DNA of 64,000 nucleotides, from NCBI GenBank assembly GCA_963718635.1, contig OY970367.1, positions 2,046,001 through 2,110,000 on the forward strand. Reading direction: 5' to 3'. How positions within the stretch are numbered: the stretch's first letter is position 1; each line of letters starts with the position of its first letter. The notes beneath the pieces are model-generated. The model saw only the letters and a program-made list of their open reading frames with translations, searched no databases and was not told where the DNA came from. The translations under genes and the position numbers were made by a program. This document shows positions 53,796-62,896 of this stretch, in pieces. Origin of the DNA: JAIOQJ01 sp963718635. GTDB taxonomy: Bacteria > Planctomycetota > Planctomycetia > Gemmatales > Gemmataceae.

Positions 53796-54947
53796 ATGAT
53801 CAAACCTCTCAACGTCGGCATGATCGGCTATGGCTTTATGGGTCGGGCCCATTCGAATGCCTATAGCCAGGTGAATCACTTTTTCAATTTGAAGCATCGC
53901 CCGGTGCTGAAGGCCGTTTGCGCCCGCAGTGCCGACAAAGCTAAAGAGTTCGCCGATCAGTGGGGCTACGAATCGATCGAGACCGACTGGCGCAAGCTGG
54001 TCGAGCGCAAAGATATCGACATCATCGACATCTGCACGCCGAACAATACCCATGCCGAGATTGCTCTCGCGGCGGCAGCCAACAAAAAGATGATTCTGTG
54101 CGAAAAGCCATTGGCGATGAACGGCCCAGAAGGCCTAAAGATGGTGCAAGCCATCGAAAAGGCCGGCGTGCCGAACATGGTCTGGTACAACTATCGCCGA
54201 GTGCCTGCCGTCACGTTGGCCAAGCGCTTGATCGATGAAGGTAAGCTGGGCAGGGTGTTCCATTACCGCGCCAAGTTCCTGCAAGATTGGACTATCAAGT
54301 CAGACTTGCCCCAAGGGGGGCAGGGCCTGTGGCGGCTTGATGTGGCCGCGGCCGGCAGCGGCGTCTCCGGCGACTTGCTGGCCCACTGCATCGACACCGC
54401 TCTTTGGCTTAATGGGCCGATTGAAAGCCTCTCGGCCACCACGGAAACTTTTGTGAAAGAGCGTACGCATACGCTGACGGGCAAGGTCGAAAAAGTCGGC
54501 ATCGATGATGCCTGCATGTTCATGTGCCGTTTCGCCAACGGCTCGCTGGCGACCTTTGAATCGACCCGTTACGCGCGCGGGCACAAGGCGCTCAACACCT
54601 TCGAGATCAACGGAGAGAATTTCTCGATTGGTTGGGATCTGCACGACCTGCATCGCCTGCAAGTCTACGACTATAAGGAAGGCGACAGCAAGCTGCGCGG
54701 CTGGAAGTCGGTCCACGTCACGGATAACAGCCCCGATCATCCCTATATGGACAAGTGGTGGGTGCCAGGCCTGCAGATCGGCTACGAGCACTCCTTCGTG
54801 CATCAAGTGGCCGACTTCCTCGAAAGCCTCGAAACCGGCAAACCCGCCATGCCCGATTTCCGCGATGCCTACCGTACCCAACTTGTCCTTGACGCCATTA
54901 CCGATTCGGCAAAAGATGGCACGTGGAAAAAGGTGATGACCGTTTAG
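53796..54947 (+). CDS. Gfo/Idh/MocA-family oxidoreductase
   Basis: NAD(P)-dependent sugar or inositol oxidoreductase. The start at 53796 gives IKPLNVGMIGYGFMGRAHSN (Rossmann G-x-G-x-x-G), then DIIDICTPNNTHAEIALAAA and KKMILCEKPLAMNGPEGLKM with the EKP motif whose Lys acts in catalysis. SGVSGDLLAHCIDTALWLNG holds the catalytic His-Asp region. The 383 residues are normal. The substrate is unknown; planctomycetes have many paralogues. It starts 61 bases after eno. Confidence 0.93.
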   Translation: MIKPLNVGMIGYGFMGRAHSNAYSQVNHFFNLKHRPVLKAVCARSADKAKEFADQWGYESIETDWRKLVERKDIDIIDICTPNNTHAEIALAAAANKKMILCEKPLAMNGPEGLKMVQAIEKAGVPNMVWYNYRRVPAVTLAKRLIDEGKLGRVFHYRAKFLQDWTIKSDLPQGGQGLWRLDVAAAGSGVSGDLLAHCIDTALWLNGPIESLSATTETFVKERTHTLTGKVEKVGIDDACMFMCRFANGSLATFESTRYARGHKALNTFEINGENFSIGWDLHDLHRLQVYDYKEGDSKLRGWKSVHVTDNSPDHPYMDKWWVPGLQIGYEHSFVHQVADFLESLETGKPAMPDFRDAYRTQLVLDAITDSAKDGTWKKVMTV

Positions 54948-54981
54948 CGGTGAGCCAACGGCGAACCGCGCGGGAGGAAAC

Positions 54982-55569
54982 ACGGAAATTATCGCACCAA
55001 AATGGATAACCGCCGAAGAGTTCATGGAAATGCCCGACCCGATCGATGGGTCAAGGCAAGAACTTGACCGAGGAGTCGTGATCACCATGCCGCCTGCAAA
55101 AGGCATTCATGGGATCGTTTGTTCGAAGGTCGGCCGGTTGATCGGCAACTACAGCGATACAAGAGGTTTGGGGCAGGCTGCGTCAAACAATACGGGCGTC
55201 GTTGTCAAGCGAGCTCCCGATATCGTTCGAGGCCCTGATGTCGCTTTCTGGTCGTTCGAAAGACAGCCGACAATTCCGGAAGGCTACTTCGAAGTGGCGC
55301 CCGAGCTTGTGGTTGAAGTGGTGTCACCGAGCAACACGCAAAGCAAGATCTGGCGGAAGAACAAAGAATACTTCTTCCACGGGACCAGGCGAGTTTGGGT
55401 TGTCTATCCGGAAGATCGCATGGTAGCCGTGTTCACCAGCCCGTCCGATTCAAAGCTTTTGGAAGAAACAGATACGCTAGAAGGCGGCGACGCACTGCCC
55501 GGGTTTCGCTGCCAAGTCGCCGACTTTTTCCCGGCCGAAAGCTCGCCGCAACCGAGCCGAACCGAGTAA
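54982..55569 (+). CDS. Uma2/DUF820-family protein with an apparent non-ATG start
   Basis: PD-(D/E)xK-like restriction-endonuclease fold. The frame has PKWITAEEFMEMPDP, SRQELDRGVVITMP, KGIHGIVCSKVGRLIGNYSD, PDVAFWSFERQPTIPEGYFE and APELVVEVVSPSNTQSKIWR then KNKEYF, which hold the acidic and Lys residues. The first ATG (55024) would remove the conserved WITAEEF part. The better start lies upstream, where ACG at 54982 follows GGAGG after four bases. The biological role of the family is unknown although many are called endonucleases. Confidence 0.82.
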   Translation, partial: TEIIAPKWITAEEFMEMPDPIDGSRQELDRGVVITMPPAKGIHGIVCSKVGRLIGNYSDTRGLGQAASNNTGVVVKRAPDIVRGPDVAFWSFERQPTIPEGYFEVAPELVVEVVSPSNTQSKIWRKNKEYFFHGTRRVWVVYPEDRMVAVFTSPSDSKLLEETDTLEGGDALPGFRCQVADFFPAESSPQPSRTE

Positions 55570-55620
55570 GCAGTCGCGACCATCGACTTCTTCACTTGGA
55601 TTCGCGCCACCCGGCTTTGT

Positions 55621-55742
55621 CATTGCGGGGGAGAGTGAGAAAGGCAAGGTTTCGGAAATCGGTTGGCACACCGGTAAGCCGGGGTGCAACAACGGGTTCG
55701 GGCGAATCGGGACCGCCCTCTTTCCCACCCTCCCCCGCAATG
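55621..55742. repeat. CATTGCGGGGGAGAGTGAGA inverted repeat
   Basis: The left arm 55621-55644 and right arm about 55716-55742 (CCTCTTTCCCACCCTCCCCC then GCAATG) pair imperfectly across about 70 bases. It follows the Uma2 gene. Confidence 0.65.
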
Positions 55743-55910
55743 GAAAAAAGAAATTCTGAAAACAGGTCGCCTAAGCTAGTATGTCAAGTCTTGGAAGTCC
55801 ACGCTGGTGGGTGACAAGGGCACACCTTCGGGGAAGGTGCGCAATGAGGTGTTACGTCATCGGGTAATGACAACACCCGGCAGCTTACGCTGCTCGGCTT
55901 GCCTGGCTCG

Positions 55911-55975
55911 GCAAAGTCGCTTCCGGAAATATATCCGGAAGCGACTTTGCGAGAAAATCGTGGGAAAACGAACGT
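55911..55975. repeat. AAATATTT palindromic element, copy 7 (opposite orientation)
   Basis: A 40-bp palindrome (55911-55950) with arms GCAAAGTCGCTTCCGGAAAT and the complement, apart from ATAT in the core, is followed by GAGAAAATCGTGGGAAAACG. This is the family flank in reverse. Confidence 0.85.
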
Positions 55976-56049
55976 TGAGTTTGCCGTCAGAGCCGCGACC
56001 GATAAGGAGCGGAGCCCACCGCTCCCTTACGGTCCTATTGAAAGTTTCA

Positions 56050-56145
56050 ACCACGGATAACACCGATTTCACGGATGGGAACCAAGAAGGCGAAAACAAC
56101 TCTTATCCGTGCGATCCGTGTTATCCGTGGTTGAAATTCTCGGGT
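56050..56145. repeat. CCACGGATAACACCG dispersed repeat, copy 3
   Basis: ACCACGGATAACACCGATTT and CACGGATGG face TTATCCGTGCGATCCGTGTT and ATCCGTGGTTGAAATT. It lies between two AAATATTT elements. Confidence 0.75.
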
Positions 56146-56184
56146 CGACCTTTGAAACATGAGAGGCGCCTCGCGGTGGCTTAG

Positions 56185-56250
56185 GAGACCCTTCTAAAAA
56201 TATTTCCAGAAGGGCTTTTCCAATTAAATATTGGGAAAACGCGCGATGAG
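56185..56250. repeat. AAATATTT palindromic element, copy 8 (opposite orientation, eroded)
   Basis: Arms ACCCTTCT and AGAAGGG surround AAAAATATTTCC (56189-56214), followed by CTTTTCCAATTAAATATTGG and GAAAACGCGCG, the reverse of the AATTGGAAAG-type flank of copies 3 and 5. Confidence 0.8.
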
Positions 56251-56261
56251 AAATCAACTTT

Positions 56262-56350
56262 TGTTAGCCGCGACGCGAAGGCTCTGCGCAGCGGAGCGCT
56301 CTCGGCAGGAAAGCGCTCCGCTGCGCAAAGCCTCCGCGTTGCGGCTAACA
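56262..56350. repeat. Long palindrome, copy 4 of the GTTAGCCG family
   Basis: TGTTAGCCGCGACGCGAAGG and GCCTCCGCGTTGCGGCTAACA are the outer arms; GCTCTGCGCAGCGGAGCGCT and its complement are inner, around a CTCGGCAGGAAAG loop. It ends 34 bases before the phosphoesterase start. Confidence 0.88.
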
Positions 56351-56384
56351 AGCGCGCCTCCGCCGAAATTGATACGATTGCACT

Positions 56385-57101
56385 ATGCGCATTCTGCTGG
56401 TTTCGGACATTCATGCGAACTGGCCGGCTCTTCAGGCAATCCGTGATGGCTTCGATGCCGCTCTCTTCGTGGGTGACCTGGTCGACTATGGCCTCGAGCC
56501 CGGCCCATGCATTGATTGGGTGCGACGCCAAGCGCTGCACTCGGTTCGCGGAAATCACGATCACGGCGCCGCTCAGGGCGTGGCGGTCGGCGGCGCCAGC
56601 GGCTTTCGCTATCTCACCGCGGTGACTCGCCCGCTCACGTGCGAGAAGTTGAGTGAACCCGATCGCCGTTTTCTGGCGGAATTGCCGCTGACCAAGTCAG
56701 TCACTTTGGACGGCAAACGTTACTTTCTCGTTCATGCAACGCCGCGCGATCCCATGGATGAAGCCGCCCCGGCCGATATCGAGTTCTGGCAGCGTCGGCT
56801 CGAAGGAATCGATGCCGATTTCATTATCTGTGGGCATACCCATCAGCCGTACACGTTGCAGGTGGGCAAGACGATGATCATCAATCCGGGCAGCGTCGGG
56901 CTTCCTCGCGATGGCGACCCGCGTGCCGGCTATGGCATGGTGGTCGATGGAAACCCGGAGCTTCGACGCGTTGAGTACGACATCGATCAGACGATCAATA
57001 CCCTGCGTCTCAGTTCTCTTCCGGACAAGGCGAAAGAGATGCTGACCGAAGCTTATCGAACGGGCCGGCTTGCCGGCGCTAAAAATGGATTGGTCAAATA
57101 G
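56385..57101 (+). CDS. Metallophosphoesterase (YfcE/calcineurin-like)
   Basis: Two-metal phosphoesterase: MRILLVSDIHANWPAL (D-x-H), AALFVGDLVDYG (GD), VRGNHDHGA (GNHD), LVHATPRDPMD and DFIICGHTHQPY then NPGSVGLPRDGDPRAGYG. All five conserved motifs are present. The 238 residues match small bacterial enzymes that hydrolyse phosphodiesters or phosphoprotein; the substrate is unknown. The next gene begins 19 bases after the stop, so co-transcription is likely. Confidence 0.93.
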   Translation: MRILLVSDIHANWPALQAIRDGFDAALFVGDLVDYGLEPGPCIDWVRRQALHSVRGNHDHGAAQGVAVGGASGFRYLTAVTRPLTCEKLSEPDRRFLAELPLTKSVTLDGKRYFLVHATPRDPMDEAAPADIEFWQRRLEGIDADFIICGHTHQPYTLQVGKTMIINPGSVGLPRDGDPRAGYGMVVDGNPELRRVEYDIDQTINTLRLSSLPDKAKEMLTEAYRTGRLAGAKNGLVK

Positions 57102-57120
57102 TCAGAAATCGGAGGGAATC

Positions 57121-58354
57121 ATGTCAGGCCAACATGTGGAAGAAGTCGAGCCTGCACGGACATATCATCGACTCGCTGCTGCTGCCAAAAGTGCTCGACA
57201 CGATCATTGCCAGGGGGGGCAGTTACGTCATCAAGCACATCAAGATCGGTCAAAGGCAGGCCGACCCCAGCCACGCGCGCGTGGCTGTCAGCGCGCCGAC
57301 TGCGGAGCTTCTTGAAGAACTGCTCGATATCATTCACGATCATGGCGCCGTTCCGGTTCATGCCGTCGATTGCCAGGCGATACCGGCCGATATTGACGGG
57401 GCCTTCCCAGATGGCTTTTATTGCAGCACCAATTATCGCACTCAAGTGCGCCTAGCCGGCAATTGGATTGAAGTTGCCGATCAGGAGATGGATTGCGGCA
57501 TCACGATCGATTCCGGCGCCCGCAGCGCCCGTTGCGTCGCCATGACGAGCGTACGCATCGGCGAGTCTGTGGTCGTAGGCCGTCAGGGAATTCGCGTTTT
57601 CCCGCCGGAATTGCAGCCTCGTACCGAACTGTTCGAATTCATGTCATCGGCCGTGTCGAGCGAAAAGCCTAAAGGCGTGACGGTGCGTGAAATTGCGGCG
57701 GCCATGAAGCGAACACGCGCGGCCAACGAAAAAATCCTGGCTGTGCTGGGGCCCGCCGTGGTGCATACCGGCGGCAGCGAATGTATCAGCTGGCTGATTC
57801 GCAAGGGTTTCCTGCACGTTCTGTTCGCCGGGAACGCGCTGGCCACACACGACATGGAACAATCGATTTACGGCACGAGCCTTGGTGTTTCTCTGGACCG
57901 CGGCCTGCCCGCGGCCGAGGGCCATGAACATCACTTGCGTACTATCAACAGCATCCGTCGGTTGGGAGGAATCGCAGCGGCGGTTGCTCAAGGCAAATTG
58001 CAGAGCGGCATCATGTTCGAATGCATCAAGAACCAGATTCCCTTCGTCCTGGCGGGTAGTATTCGCGATGATGGCCCGCTCCCCGAAGTCATCACTGATT
58101 CGCTCCAAGCCCAGGACGCCATGCGCAAGCTCATTCCCGGCGTCGGCTTCTGCCTGATGCTCGCAACCACCCTCCATTCCATTGCGACAGGCAATCTGCT
58201 GCCCGGCTGGGTCAAAGTGGCTTGCATCGATATCAATGCCGCCACGGTTACGAAGTTAATGGATCGCGGCAGTACGCAAACGATTGGCATCGTCAGCGAT
58301 GCGGAACCCTTCTTACGCTCCTTGGTTGAGCAGTTGCAACGCGAAGAGCAATAA
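57121..58354 (+). CDS. TIGR00300-family LOR/SDH-domain protein (ornithine cyclodeaminase-like), frameshifted near the start
   Basis: The start at 57121 gives MSGQHVEEVE, then an extra base near 57150 shifts to LHGHIIDSLLLPKVLDTIIA. YVIKHIKIGQRQADPSHARV, ISWLIRKGFLHVLFAGNALA then THDMEQSIYGTSLG, AEGHEHHLRTINSIRRLGGI and PFVLAGSIRDDGPLPEVITD are typical of the family. Archaeal and cyanobacterial members act on ornithine or arginine (conversion to proline or ornithine release) with NAD. Because argC is in the same window a link with arginine turnover is possible but not shown. Confidence 0.85.
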
Positions 58355-58380
58355 GCGCGTGTACTGCGCAATGCCCAAGC

Positions 58381-59703
58381 TTAGGCGACCTTCTGCCCCG
58401 CTTGCTTTTCAAACGCGCTTACCGGACGACGGATGACGCAACTGAGGACGACCGCAGCGGCCAATAAACTGCCTGAGAGATAGAAGGCGTTGTCGGTGCT
58501 GCCGGTGGCGTCGGTGATGTAACCGGCAGCAAGCGGGACGGCGAAGGCGATGCCCCAGCCGATGAACACCAGGCCGTAGTTGAGCCCGAGGTTCTTCGAG
58601 CCGAAGTAGTCAGCGGTGAACGAAGGCATTAAAGCAAGGCCGCCGCCGTACTGCCAATAGGCAACGCCAACGACCAGAAACAGCAGCAGCACATTTTCCG
58701 CTTGCATCACGGTTGGCGTTAGAAAAAGACAAATGGTCGATAAGACGCCGTTAATGAGATAGGCATTTCGCCGCCCGATTTTATCGGAATAAAAACCGGT
58801 GCCGACGCGGCCCGAAGCATTCACAAGGCCGCCGTAAGAAGAGAGAAGCCAGGCGTTCATCGCAAAAAAAGCGATGGAGGCGCTGGTCCTGTTCAGCATC
58901 GGCACGGCATTGGCGATAACGAGCAGCCCCGATTGTGCAGAGCCAATGAACATAAACACCAACGCGTAGAACTGCCACGTTTTCAACATGGCCGAGGCAG
59001 GCCAATCGACGCTTGTCGTCGGTTTTTTGATTGATGGAACCGGTGGCCCGGGTGGGACGTAGCCGGCCGGCGGCCAACGCAAAAACTGCGCGGCCGTTAC
59101 CACCACGGCCGCGAAGAGCGTCCCCAACGCGATGAAGCTGCCCGAAAGGCCGTACTCGCCGATGAGCCATCTCGCGAGCGGTGAAATGTAGATGGCCGCC
59201 CCGCCGTAACCTCCAACGACAATGCCGACGATGAGTGCCCGGCGATGCGTGCCGAACCAGCGCACCGCGGCTGGTGTCGCAGCGGCATAGCCTAAGCCCA
59301 TGCCGATGCCGCCTAAGATGCCGAAGCCGACGATTAAGCCGGTGTAGCTTTTCATCAACCCGGTCAGGATGCAGCCGCCTGCCAAAAAGAGCCCGCCGAG
59401 CGTAGCGCCGAGCTTCGGGCCATAGCGATCCTGAATGCGTCCGCCGGGAATCATGAAGAGGGCGAACATAAAGCCGCAAAGCGAATAAGCCCAGGTCGCT
59501 TGCGCATTCGTCAGGTAATGCCAGCCTTCATTGAGACCTGCCATCGGCGAGCCGGCGACTTTTGTCTTATCGAAGAGGACGCTCTTCCAAACGCTCCAAG
59601 CATAGAGGATGCCGAGACATAAGTTGACCGCTGTCCCTGCGAAAACGACAACCCAGGCTTGGCTCGGCACGCGTGTCAGCGGGTTCATTCGGCCGATCCT
59701 CAT
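58381..59703 (-). CDS. MFS transporter, oxalate/formate antiporter (OFA) family
   Basis: Twelve-helix transporter. The start MRIGRMNPLTRVPSQAWVVV leads into the first helix (AVNLCLGILYAWSVWKSVLF). The OFA-type loop MFALFMIPGGRIQDRYGPKL matches the family signature G-x-x-x-D-R-x-G. GIGMGLGYAAATPAAVRWFG, the middle charged loop (PPGPPVPSIKKPTTSVDWPA) and NASGRVGTGFYSDKIGRRNA follow. It exchanges small mono- or dicarboxylates; the substrate cannot be read. It is convergent with the LOR/SDH gene. Confidence 0.93.
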   Translation of the reverse strand: MRIGRMNPLTRVPSQAWVVVFAGTAVNLCLGILYAWSVWKSVLFDKTKVAGSPMAGLNEGWHYLTNAQATWAYSLCGFMFALFMIPGGRIQDRYGPKLGATLGGLFLAGGCILTGLMKSYTGLIVGFGILGGIGMGLGYAAATPAAVRWFGTHRRALIVGIVVGGYGGAAIYISPLARWLIGEYGLSGSFIALGTLFAAVVVTAAQFLRWPPAGYVPPGPPVPSIKKPTTSVDWPASAMLKTWQFYALVFMFIGSAQSGLLVIANAVPMLNRTSASIAFFAMNAWLLSSYGGLVNASGRVGTGFYSDKIGRRNAYLINGVLSTICLFLTPTVMQAENVLLLFLVVGVAYWQYGGGLALMPSFTADYFGSKNLGLNYGLVFIGWGIAFAVPLAAGYITDATGSTDNAFYLSGSLLAAAVVLSCVIRRPVSAFEKQAGQKVA

Positions 59704-59849
59704 CTGTCTCGAAGGCGTTTTCGCATAGCATAATCAGCGAAAGCCAGATCAGAGCCACGACCGTGAGGCAGTGGAAGTAAGCGCTGTCTACCAGTCGCCG
59801 CACTGACAAAAGCCTACAACTCGCCCAACTGTTCGACGAGAGCATCCTC

Positions 59850-61096
59850 ATGAAAATGCGAGCCATGACGGCCTGTTTGCTCATCGGCATCGCTGCGCTA
59901 GCAGCCTGCGCTGAAACGCCCTCCACCCAACAATTGATCGAACGACTCGGCAGCAAGCGCTTCAGCGAACGCAAAGAGGCGGCGGCGTTGCTGCGCGAAC
60001 GTGGCCCGAACGCCCTTCCGGAACTGCGGAAGGCATTAGCGCATGCCGACCAGGATATCCGGCAGACGGCTGCGAGTTTGATTGCACCCATTGAATCCAT
60101 TATCGCCTTGGCGCCGAAGCGCTTTGACGTCAAGGCGCGCAATCAACTATTGAGCGAAGTCCTCGAACAGCTTGGCAAGCAGGCTCAAGCCACTTTCCAA
60201 GTCGAGGAAGAAGACGATCGCGATTTGGTTACGCTCGATTTAAAGAATGCGACCTTCTGGGAAGCGATGGACGCGCTCGGCCGTGCGACAGGACGGATCA
60301 ACGACAGTGCAAACCGCGACAAGCCCCAAATCGATTTTGAGCGGAAAGCCAGACGGCCGCGCCTAGTTTACAACGACGGCTCGTTCCGCGTCGAACTGCG
60401 ATCTATCTCCGCTTCCCGCCAAATCGACCTGAGCGAGGTATCGGACAGGAGCGAACCGACGCCACAACCCCGGCAGTTGAGGCTTAATTTCGACGCAAGG
60501 TCAGCGCCGCATTTGTCAATTCTGGCTGTTGACCATATCGAGATCGAGCAAGCGGACGATGAGAACGGGAAACCACTGATGGTGGAGCCTATCGATGCCG
60601 GGGGATTAAACGAGACGCCTGTTTTTATCGAGTCGATGCGTGTTGATTTGAACAAGGTAACGGATGCAAGCCGGCGCCTTTCGCGCTGCGCGGCGTCGTT
60701 TGGGCTCGCGTGCTCGTCGAGAAAAAGAGAGTAGTGATCAGTGAATCGTTTGTTAAAGCCGAGGGGAAAAAATCGAAAATCGGTGAAGATTTGCTGGAGA
60801 TTGAAAAAGCGAGCAAAACCGAAGGCGCCTGTAAGTTAAGCATCGACATCACCAGCGCGGAAGGTAGTCCAGGACTAAATTGGTCGTCGCGAATCTACGT
60901 GCAAGACGCAGCAGGCGAGCGCATGCATCCTAACGCCATTGGCCGAGCAACACGCAACAATCATTTAGAGATCTCTCTGGAATACGACGCAGAAGTCGCG
61001 GGCATCACGCGAGGGCCGAAGCGTATCATCGCTGAAGACTGGGTAACGATTCTGCACCCGATCCGTTTCGACTTCCGCGATATTCCGCTGCCGTGA
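59850..61096 (+). CDS. Secreted HEAT-repeat-like protein, frameshifted
   Basis: Signal peptide (MRAMTACLLIGIAALAACA, from residue 4; a Cys at the end could be a lipobox). A HEAT-type pair follows: QLIERLGSKRFSERKEAAAL then LRERG, and LPELRKALAHADQDIRQTAA. A long beta-rich region follows (LVTLDLKNATFWEAMDALGR). An indel near 60668 shifts the frame to PAPFALRGVVWARVLVEKKR and KLSIDITSAEGSPGLNWSSR, ending at 61096. Related secreted proteins are common in planctomycetes; function is unknown. Confidence 0.75.
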
Positions 61097-61164
61097 AGGA
61101 TTTTTATCGTGCCCGCGTATCCAAGCCTTTGATCGTTAGCCAAAAACCTCCCGCTCGGAGCAAT

Positions 61165-61734
61165 TCATGAAAAGATTTGCGCTACTGCAACGCGAAAGCC
61201 CGGCAGATGCGGCTCTGCACTGAGTTCTTGCTTGATGTTCACCAGTTCCGGTTCGGCATTGGGCTGAAAGATTTCGATCGTTCGACGGCGCGGATTGATA
61301 ACCCAGACTAGCGGGACGCCAGCACTCAGATATTCGTCGATTTTCTCATCATTATCAACTTGCTGATTTCGCGGAGATAGAATTTCAACGGCCAAAATTG
61401 GTAGACCATTGACGAGCGTTGTTTCAGAGGTTGGGTTGCGTGCGAGCTCCGCGGGAATGTAAATGACGTCGATTCCGACAGCAGTATCTGGATCCCGTCG
61501 CAAACGAACGCCGGCGTCTCCGCAAAGTACTTCACCGTGTGGTTCGGGCTGCTGGTCGAGCCAATTGTTAAGTAGCTGGGAAACGCGGGCCATAATGCCA
61601 CTATGAAATTGATTCCGGACGGTCGTTGGTCGCTCCCGCAATTCACCGCGAATAAGCCAGCGTTCCACACCATCCTCGGGGAATGCGAGCAGTTCTTCAG
61701 TAGTCATCGGCTCGGGGTCGGCGGCCACAGCCAT
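61165..61734 (-). CDS. Uma2/DUF820-family protein
   Basis: Reads DPEPMTTEELLAFPEDGVER then WLIRGELRERP, NQFHSGIMARVSQLLNNWLD, GIDVIYIPAELARNPTSETT then LVNGLPILAVEILSPRNQQV and DNDEKIDEYLSAGVPLVWVI. The Asp, Glu-x-Leu-Ser-Pro and Lys positions form a PD-(D/E)xK site. Length (189) is normal. No partner is obvious; the downstream end points toward the HEAT gene. Confidence 0.92.
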   Translation of the reverse strand: MAVAADPEPMTTEELLAFPEDGVERWLIRGELRERPTTVRNQFHSGIMARVSQLLNNWLDQQPEPHGEVLCGDAGVRLRRDPDTAVGIDVIYIPAELARNPTSETTLVNGLPILAVEILSPRNQQVDNDEKIDEYLSAGVPLVWVINPRRRTIEIFQPNAEPELVNIKQELSAEPHLPGFRVAVAQIFS

Positions 61735-61795
61735 TGCGAAAACTCCACGATCAACGGGCGAGACAATATAGCAATACCAGTGAAACGAGGGCGGT

Positions 61796-62824
61796 TCAAT
61801 GCTTCTTCATCTCTACCTGCCTCAGCGTTCCCCGCAGAATCATTTCGATCAATTCTCGGTAGCTCACGCCCATGTACTTAGCGATGAAGACGATGTCCCC
61901 GGTGTCGGGGTTTAGACCTGGCAGCGGGTTGGCTTCGAGGAAATAAGGGATGCCGTCGCGGATGCGAAAATCAATACGGGCGACATCCCGGCAACGAAGT
62001 GTCTCGTAGGCATCCAGGGCCGCCTCTTCGATGGCAAGCAACGTGGCAAAAGGGAGTTGCGGCGGGCATTCGTAGGAGACCCGGTTCTCCCAATCGCGTT
62101 TTACTTCCAAGCTGTAAACGAAGCGATCCGTTTGCTGTTTGGGCAGCACGCGCATCATGCCTAAGATTGTTGGTGGGTCGTTGCCGACGATGCCGACCGT
62201 CACTTCTTCGCCGGCGATGAACTCTTCCAACAACACTGGTTGCCGATAATCGTTCCACAGCGAAACGATCACGGGGCCTAAGTCTTCGACCTTTTCAATC
62301 AGGCATTTCGAACGAATTCCTTTGCTCGATCCTTCGCAGAGCGGCTTGGCGATTAGAGGCAGGCGCAGATCGCTTTCGGCCACCAGCGCTGGGAATTCGG
62401 CGTAGTCGCCATCGTAAGCGACAGGTGGAACTTCGAGCACAATGCCTTTCGGCACCAGAACTCCTGCCTCTGCTACTAGTCGACGGCAGACGTCTTTATC
62501 GAGCGCGACGGCCAACGTGAGTGCATCCGAGCCGGTACAAGGAATTTCCAACAACTCGCAGACAGCGGGAACGCGTGCCTCGCGGTTGCGCGATGTTCCG
62601 GTTCCTTCCGCGATGTTGAAGACGACATCAGGCGCATCGCTCAGCAGCTTTTCCAAGAGCGCCCGGCCGTTGCCAAGCTCGATGACCTCATGGCCGAGGC
62701 TGCGAAGCGCGGCGCCGATGGCCGTAATCGTAATGGGACTATCAAACTCTTCGTGAACGTCGTCGGGGGCATCGGCCGCCGGCGCCGCTTTCGGCTTCAA
62801 ATCGAACGCGATGCCGATGCGCAT
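61796..62824 (-). CDS. D-alanine-D-alanine ligase-like ATP-grasp enzyme
   Basis: The start at 62824 gives MRIGIAFDLKPKAAPAADAP. Ddl-type features: IGAALRSLGHEVIELGNGRA, DVVFNIAEGTGTSRNREARV, PCTGSDALTLAVALDKDVCR, PLIAKPLCEGSSKGIRSKCL (ATP-binding loop) and DFRIRDGIPYFLEANPLPGL then NPDTGDIVFIAK, with the Mg ligands. The N-terminal PKAAPAADAPDDVHEEFDSP insertion differs from cell-wall Ddl, and it lies beside a KamA-type gene, so it may ligate a beta-amino acid or another amine. That is inference. Confidence 0.88.
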   Translation of the reverse strand: MRIGIAFDLKPKAAPAADAPDDVHEEFDSPITITAIGAALRSLGHEVIELGNGRALLEKLLSDAPDVVFNIAEGTGTSRNREARVPAVCELLEIPCTGSDALTLAVALDKDVCRRLVAEAGVLVPKGIVLEVPPVAYDGDYAEFPALVAESDLRLPLIAKPLCEGSSKGIRSKCLIEKVEDLGPVIVSLWNDYRQPVLLEEFIAGEEVTVGIVGNDPPTILGMMRVLPKQQTDRFVYSLEVKRDWENRVSYECPPQLPFATLLAIEEAALDAYETLRCRDVARIDFRIRDGIPYFLEANPLPGLNPDTGDIVFIAKYMGVSYRELIEMILRGTLRQVEMKKH

Positions 62825-62896
62825 GAGAGAAATCCAAAAAAATAGCCGCTTGGCACTTCGTCGCGAAGCCCCAAGCGGCAAAAACAAACTGTGTCG

